A stretch of DNA of 7,506 nt from DASVEG01 sp035540495. Its GTDB lineage: Bacteria; Actinomycetota; Acidimicrobiia; Acidimicrobiales; CADCTF01. Shown here in pieces: positions 1 through 7,506 of the stretch; the first letter of the stretch is position 1; each line of letters starts with the position of its first letter. Where the stretch lies: NCBI GenBank assembly GCA_035540495.1, contig DATLGL010000021.1, positions 1-7,506 of the forward strand. Direction: 5' to 3'. The translations under genes were made by a program, and so were the position numbers. Below the pieces are notes generated by a model. It saw only the letters and a program-made list of their open reading frames with translations. It had not been told where the DNA came from and did no database searches.

Positions 1-2001
<2,001 letters not shown>

Positions 2002-2031
2002 GTCTCTTCGTTCGCTTCGTTCGTCTCTTCG
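2002..2031 (-). repeat. GA-rich tandem repeat forming the fusA ribosome-binding region
   Basis: Directly before the fusA ATG, read on the minus strand, there is a perfect tandem duplication of CGAACGAAG (plus-strand 2006-2023). It is flanked by two copies of CGAAGAGAC (2002-2010 and 2023-2031), the last ending one base before the ATG. There is no AGGAGG; the best Shine-Dalgarno match is GAAGAG about 2 nt from the start, or the GAAG of the upstream repeat copy. This is seen directly. That the repeat serves as an A/G-rich translation enhancer, a protein site or a pairing partner for the rpsL leader is inference. Confidence 0.6.
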
Positions 2032-2066
2032 TCAGCGGGTGTTCAGCGGAGTCCGTTACATCAGAA

Positions 2067-2087
2067 GGGGCGCCGCTCGGGCGCCCC
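2067..2087 (-). terminator. Intercistronic GC hairpin between rpsG and fusA (attenuator-like)
   Basis: A perfect 8-bp inverted repeat, GGGGCGCC on one arm and GGCGCCCC on the other, with a 5-nt loop, begins 27 nt after the rpsG stop codon. In the minus-strand transcript it is followed by UUCUGAUG, which is a poor U-tract. It could be a partial terminator that lowers readthrough into fusA, or a hairpin that marks or protects a processed rpsL-rpsG mRNA 3' end. Full termination is unlikely because no promoter is obvious before fusA. The hairpin itself is certain; its role is inferred. Confidence 0.55.
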
Positions 2088-2114
2088 ATCCGGATCCGCT
2101 GGCGGCCTCTCGAC

Positions 2115-2585
2115 CTACCAGCGGTAGTGGGCGAAGGCCTTGTTCGATTCGGCCATCTTGTGCATGTCTTCCCGCCGCTTCACCGCGGCGCCGATGCCGT
2201 TGCTGGCATCGAGCAGCTCGTTGGCCAGGCGCTGGGCCATGGTCTTCTCACGGCGCTGCCGCGAGAAGCCGACCAGCCAGCGGATCGACAGGGTGGTCGC
2301 CCGGCGCGGGCGCACCTCGACCGGCACCTGGTAGGTCGCACCACCGACGCGCCGGCTCTTGACCTCGAGCTGGGGCTTGGTGTTCTCGACCGCACGCTTG
2401 AGGACGGTGAGGGCGTCGCCGCCGCTCTTGTCCTTCACGATGTCGAGCGCTTCGTAGACGATGCGCTCGGCGACGGTGCGCTTGCCTCGGAGGAGGATCT
2501 TGTTGGTGAGCTGCGTGACGAGCACCGACCGGTAGATGGGGTCGGGCAGGAGCTCACGCCGAGGTGCGGGACCCTTGCGGGGCAT
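2115..2585 (-). CDS. rpsG: 30S ribosomal protein S7
   Basis: This 156-residue protein is S7, a primary 16S rRNA-binding protein that nucleates assembly of the 30S head and lines the E site. The full family length is present. The N-terminus MPRKGPAPRR and the central block RRVGGATYQVPVEVRP (about residues 78-94) are the classic S7 signature, followed by WLVGFSRQRREKTM and the C-terminal KRREDMHKMAE and AFAHYRW that are typical of actinobacterial and other long S7 proteins. The ATG lies just 3 nt after the rpsL stop, and its strong Shine-Dalgarno is inside the rpsL 3' end, so translation of the two is probably coupled. In E. coli S7 represses its operon by binding the rpsL-rpsG spacer; a 3-nt spacer leaves no room for that site here. 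Stop codon is TAG. Confidence 0.98.
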   Translation of the reverse strand: MPRKGPAPRRELLPDPIYRSVLVTQLTNKILLRGKRTVAERIVYEALDIVKDKSGGDALTVLKRAVENTKPQLEVKSRRVGGATYQVPVEVRPRRATTLSIRWLVGFSRQRREKTMAQRLANELLDASNGIGAAVKRREDMHKMAESNKAFAHYRW

Positions 2586-2588
2586 TGC

Positions 2589-2960
2589 TTAGGACTCCTT
2601 CTTCGCGCCGTAGCGGCTGCGGGCCTGCTTGCGGTCGCGGACGCCGGCAGCGTCGAGGACGCCGCGGATGATCTTGTAGCGGTAGCCCGGGAGGTCCTTC
2701 ACACGACCGCCGCGGACGAGCACGATCGAGTGCTCCTGCAGGTTGTGGCCCTCACCCGGGATGTAGGCCGACACCTCCATGCCACTGGTGAGCCGGACGC
2801 GCGCCACCTTGCGAAGGGCCGAGTTCGGCTTCTTCGGGGTCTTGGTGGCGACGCGGGTGCACACACCGCGTCGCTGCGGCGAGCCAGCGAGCGCCGGGGT
2901 CTTGGTCTTGTCCTTCTTCGACACCCGGCCCTTGCGGACCAGCTGCTGGATGGTGGGCAC
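2589..2960 (-). CDS. rpsL: 30S ribosomal protein S12
   Basis: This 123-residue protein is S12, which sits at the decoding centre of the 30S subunit and controls accuracy of tRNA selection. It reads PTIQQLVRKGR at the start, then PALAGSPQRRGVCTRV, the decoding loop TPKKPNSALRK (residues 41-51), and the second loop GGRVKDLP (84-91). Lys43 and Lys88, the positions where streptomycin-resistance substitutions are known in other bacteria, are both the wild-type lysine, so this gene shows no sign of resistance at those sites. Asp89 is the residue methylthiolated by RimO in E. coli. The start is GTG at 2960-2958, chosen because the conserved PTIQQLVRKG follows at once and GAGAGG lies 8 nt upstream; the frame stays open further 5' but that extension is not S12-like. 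It is first in the rpsL-rpsG-fusA cluster, with its own promoter candidate about 85 nt upstream. Stop codon is TAA. Confidence 0.98.
   Translation of the reverse strand: MPTIQQLVRKGRVSKKDKTKTPALAGSPQRRGVCTRVATKTPKKPNSALRKVARVRLTSGMEVSAYIPGEGHNLQEHSIVLVRGGRVKDLPGYRYKIIRGVLDAAGVRDRKQARSRYGAKKES
2595..2603 (-). promoter_or_regulatory. rpsG ribosome binding site inside rpsL 3' end
   Basis: The minus strand reads AAGAAGGAG with the AAGGAG core 9 nt before the rpsG ATG. The motif lies in the last codons of rpsL, so ribosomes terminating on rpsL sit over the rpsG start, which favours coupled synthesis of S12 and S7. It also fixes the rpsG start codon. Confidence 0.85.
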
Positions 2961-2968
2961 GCAGCAAA

Positions 2969-2974
2969 CCTCTC
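2969..2974 (-). promoter_or_regulatory. rpsL ribosome binding site
   Basis: The minus strand reads GAGAGG, an AGGAGG-like Shine-Dalgarno, separated by 8 nt from the GTG start of rpsL. It supports the GTG at 2960 over any of the in-frame upstream starts. Confidence 0.75.
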
Positions 2975-2981
2975 GGAGAAT

Positions 2982-2999
2982 GAAGCGAAAGAAGCGAAA
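2982..2999 (-). repeat. 9-bp tandem repeat in the rpsL 5' leader
   Basis: The plus strand has two perfect adjacent copies of GAAGCGAAA, so the rpsL leader RNA reads TTTCGCTTC twice, just downstream of a C6U4 run. The block from 2978 to 2994 is complementary at 15 of 17 positions to the GA-rich segment just before the fusA start on the same transcript (plus-strand 2006-2022). The repeat is seen directly; any regulatory role is speculation. Confidence 0.5.
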
Positions 3000-3043
3000 A
3001 GGGGGGCGGCTCGCGCGGGTATCCGCAGAACGGCCAGCGGACA

Positions 3044-3072
3044 ATGGTACGGGGAGTCCCCTGGATCGGCAA
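3044..3072 (-). promoter_or_regulatory. Candidate housekeeping promoter for rpsL-rpsG-fusA
   Basis: On the minus strand, TTGCCG (3072-3067) and TACCAT (3049-3044) are separated by exactly 17 bp. Each matches the sigma-70/SigA hexamers TTGACA and TATAAT at 4 of 6 positions, with the key TTG, first TA and final T kept. Transcription would begin near 3037, giving a leader of roughly 75 nt to rpsL. The spacer carries a small palindrome, GGGG-AGT-CCCC (3051-3061). A promoter is expected here because the upstream gene points the other way. Confidence 0.6.
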
Positions 3073-3123
3073 ACGGAGTGGGCCCTCGGCTCGCTCAAGG
3101 TACCGGCACCACCCGCTTCTCTC

Positions 3124-3142
3124 GGCTCAACGACGTTGAACC
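3124..3142. promoter_or_regulatory. 19-bp imperfect palindrome, candidate operator in divergent gap
   Basis: The core TCAACG-A-CGTTGA (3127-3139) is a perfect 6+1+6 dyad. It extends outward with one mismatched pair and two further matching pairs (GG and CC), so 8 of 9 arm positions pair. The centre lies 31 bp before the GTG of the 3164-4579 gene and about 50 bp upstream of the rpsL -35, so a dimeric regulator here could touch either promoter. It is well placed to overlap the -35 of a promoter for the plus-strand gene, if TACCGT at 3146-3151 acts as its -10. Which protein binds is unknown. Confidence 0.45.
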
Positions 3143-3163
3143 CGATACCGTTGGCCTCCGCCC

Positions 3164-4579
3164 GTGACGCCCCCCAACCTCCGCCACGAGCTGGCCACCG
3201 CCGCGTACTCCCACGCGTGCGCGGTGCTCGGCGTCACCTCGGCTGCCGTCGACGCGGCGGTCGTGGCGGTGCGCACCAGCGGCCCGACGAAGGCGTCGGT
3301 GCTGGCTCTGGCCAGGGCCGCCGCACTCGAACGGGCCGCCGGCGGCGACACCGCTGCCGAGGTCAGTGTCGAGCAGGAGGCACCCCAGGAACTGGAGTCG
3401 CTGGCGCGCCTGCTGGCATCGACTCGTCCTCCGGAGGAGCGGGCCGTCGTCGACCTCGACGCGCGCCAAGGGCTCGACCCGGCCGGGCTCGGGGAGGCAC
3501 TTGGCCTTCCTCCCGCTGCGGCGGCGTCTCGCGTGAGCGAGGTCGCCGCGGCATGGCAGGCGGCGCTCGATCCGGTCCTGCTCGCTCGCCTCGGCCCTGG
3601 CCCGTGCCACGCGCTGGCCGACGTGCTGCGCCTCTCGAGCGCGGACGAGAATGCGGACGACGCCGGGTCCAGACCTCCGCCCACGCTCGGCCAGCTCCTC
3701 GCGGCGGGAGAGGCCGTGTCGGTGCACGCCGACGGCTGCGAGATCTGCCGCGATCGGCTGCGCGCGATGGTGTCGGTGCGCACGTTGCTCGCGCAGCAGC
3801 CGCTCGAGGAACCGCCTTCGGTGGTGCGCGCAGCGGCGAACACCGCTCGTCTCGGAGCACCCGAACCTCGACCGCCCCTGCAGGCCGCGGTGTCGATCGC
3901 GCGACGGCGGTGGCCGGTGGCCGCGGTGGTCGGCGGCGCGGTGCTCGTCGCGTTGGCGGGTGGCGCGCTCGCCGCGCGCAACGAGCGCTCGCCCTCGAGC
4001 CAGATCGAGGCGATGACCAAGCTGCCGGCGTCATCGAACGCGTTGACCCTGAACCCGGTCGTGGTCGACGCCGCGGAGTCGCCGACCGTCCGTCTCCGGA
4101 ACCTCCTCACCGACGGGATCGAGTGGACGGCCACGCCCGACAAGCCGTGGCTGCTGGTCGTCCCGGCATCGGGAGTTCTCCGAGGCGAAGGGACGGGCGA
4201 CGTCGTCATCGGGCTCCGAAGCGAGGCGCCGGAGGGCGAGCTGCAGGGCTCGGTCACCTTCACCGGCAACGACGGCTCGACCGCCGTCGTCAAGGTCCGG
4301 TCATCGGTGGCCCGTCCTCCCGACATCGCCGTCCGGCAGTCGGCGTGTGAGGTGGTGGCGACGGTCGAGGACGAGAGCGATCTGTCGTCGGTCGTTCTCC
4401 ACCAACGGGTGGGGTCGGCCGATCAGCGAACGGTGATGCGCGCCGGCAGCGTCGAGGGCGAGTGGGTCGCGTCACTCGTGAGCCGGCCGGAGCAGATCGT
4501 GTGGTGGGTCAGCGCACGCGACGCCCTCGGCAACGAGGGCCGCACCGCCGACCAGCGCACCGCCGCCGCCGACTGCTAG
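3164..4579 (+). CDS. Membrane protein with sigma-like, zinc anti-sigma-like and extracellular beta domains
   Basis: I do not recognise this 471-residue protein as a named family. Residues about 8-60 resemble a degenerate ECF sigma region 2, and 75-132 resemble sigma region 4: a helix with PEERAVVDLDARQGL, then an HTH-like DPAGLGEALGLPPAAAASRVSE. Next, CH at 148-149 and HADGCEIC (His188, Cys192, Cys195) give the HxxxCxxC zinc signature of anti-sigma (ZAS) proteins. After a basic RRRW stop, residues 250-270 form a single transmembrane helix, putting the N-terminal half in the cytoplasm. Outside, 305-385 has the W-x-A...PWL...PASGVL pattern of BACON-like beta domains, and 386-471 resembles an Ig-like domain with DALGNEG. 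Only two cysteines, 395 and 471, are extracytoplasmic and could pair. The start is GTG; an in-frame TGA at 3137 limits the frame and no Shine-Dalgarno is seen, so it may be nearly leaderless. Inference: a self-tethered sigma/anti-sigma receptor, or an anti-sigma with an inert sigma remnant. It is divergent from rpsL and convergent with rpoC. Confidence 0.85.
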   Translation: MTPPNLRHELATAAYSHACAVLGVTSAAVDAAVVAVRTSGPTKASVLALARAAALERAAGGDTAAEVSVEQEAPQELESLARLLASTRPPEERAVVDLDARQGLDPAGLGEALGLPPAAAASRVSEVAAAWQAALDPVLLARLGPGPCHALADVLRLSSADENADDAGSRPPPTLGQLLAAGEAVSVHADGCEICRDRLRAMVSVRTLLAQQPLEEPPSVVRAAANTARLGAPEPRPPLQAAVSIARRRWPVAAVVGGAVLVALAGGALAARNERSPSSQIEAMTKLPASSNALTLNPVVVDAAESPTVRLRNLLTDGIEWTATPDKPWLLVVPASGVLRGEGTGDVVIGLRSEAPEGELQGSVTFTGNDGSTAVVKVRSSVARPPDIAVRQSACEVVATVEDESDLSSVVLHQRVGSADQRTVMRAGSVEGEWVASLVSRPEQIVWWVSARDALGNEGRTADQRTAAADC

Positions 4580-4581
4580 CC

Positions 4582-4595
4582 CCGCCTCCCGGCGG
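4582..4595 (+). terminator. Small GC hairpin just after the membrane-protein gene
   Basis: A 5-bp stem, CCGCC and GGCGG with a TCCC loop, begins 2 nt after the TAG stop of the plus-strand gene. It has no U-tract and is short, so it is at best an accessory to the longer hairpin downstream. Confidence 0.25.
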
Positions 4596-4607
4596 CGTGA
4601 CGTCCGC

Positions 4608-4656
4608 TTCTGCGCGTTTCTGCCCCCCGTTCCCCGGGGGGCAGAGACGCACAGAA
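4608..4656. terminator. Long bidirectional U-less hairpin between convergent genes
   Basis: The arms pair over 15 bp (4614-4628 with 4636-4650, one G-U wobble on the plus-strand transcript), continue past one mismatch for 5 more pairs (TTCTG with CAGAA), and enclose a 7-nt loop. The six innermost pairs are all G-C. It sits between the stop of the plus-strand gene (4579) and the stop of rpoC (4686), so it can serve both directions. Neither side has a run of Ts, which fits the U-less terminators common in high-GC actinobacteria. Confidence 0.75.
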
Positions 4657-4685
4657 CAGCAGGGTTGATGCAGGCGAGAGCCGCT

Positions 4686-7506
<2,821 letters not shown>

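Noticed and set aside
2586..2588. E. coli-type S7 autoregulatory site between rpsL and rpsG
   Set aside because: The spacer is only 3 nt, too short for the known structured S7 target.
3003..3033. Attenuator in the rpsL leader (GCGG...CCGC followed by C6T4)
   Set aside because: The possible stem is only about 4 bp and does not lead directly into the T run, so there is no convincing terminator.
2589..3098. Longer rpsL start giving a 169-residue product
   Set aside because: The extra 46 residues are not S12-like and would span the promoter candidate; GTG at 2960 has a proper ribosome binding site and the conserved N-terminus.
3127..4326. 399-codon open frame on the minus strand opposite the membrane-protein gene
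   Set aside because: It is rich in Arg, Ser, Ala, Pro and Thr with no domain pattern, while the plus-strand frame has helices, a zinc motif and a membrane segment.
2779..4350. 523-codon open frame on the plus strand overlapping rpsL and the membrane-protein gene
   Set aside because: It runs antisense to rpsL and then out of frame with the better gene at 3164, and its product is mostly Arg, Gly and Ala.

Overview
The window looks like a piece of the chromosomal RNA polymerase/ribosomal 'str' region of a high-GC actinobacterium. The S12, S7, EF-G and RNA polymerase beta' sequences all read as actinobacterial. By inference it may be a deep-branching group such as Acidimicrobiia rather than Mycobacterium or Streptomyces, because the beta' tail and the gene between rpoC and rpsL do not match what I know from those genera. 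The lineage below phylum is a guess.

Layout from right to left: the 3' two-thirds of rpoC (minus strand, running off the right edge) ends at 4686. A short convergent gap (4580-4685) holds a long U-less hairpin that could stop transcription from both sides. Next comes a plus-strand gene, 3164-4579, pointing towards rpoC. A 203-bp divergent gap (2961-3163) carries the rpsL leader, a good -35/-10 candidate, and a 19-bp imperfect palindrome. Then, on the minus strand, come rpsL (S12), rpsG (S7, 3 nt after rpsL) and fusA (EF-G, 113 nt after rpsG, lacking its last few dozen codons at the left edge). A strong hairpin and a GA-rich tandem repeat lie between rpsG and fusA.

The conserved genes are ordinary core translation and transcription machinery with their key residues intact. 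The unusual element is the 471-residue protein at 3164-4579. It reads as a degenerate ECF sigma-like N-terminus (region 2-like, then a clearer region 4-like helix-turn-helix), a zinc-binding anti-sigma-like HxxxCxxC motif, one transmembrane helix, and an extracytoplasmic half with a BACON-like beta domain and a second Ig-like domain. This would be a sigma factor and its anti-sigma fused into one membrane receptor, placed between the RNA polymerase gene and the ribosomal protein operon. Its function is unknown, and every domain call is by eye.

I saw no tRNA, rRNA, CRISPR array, insertion sequence or phage feature.
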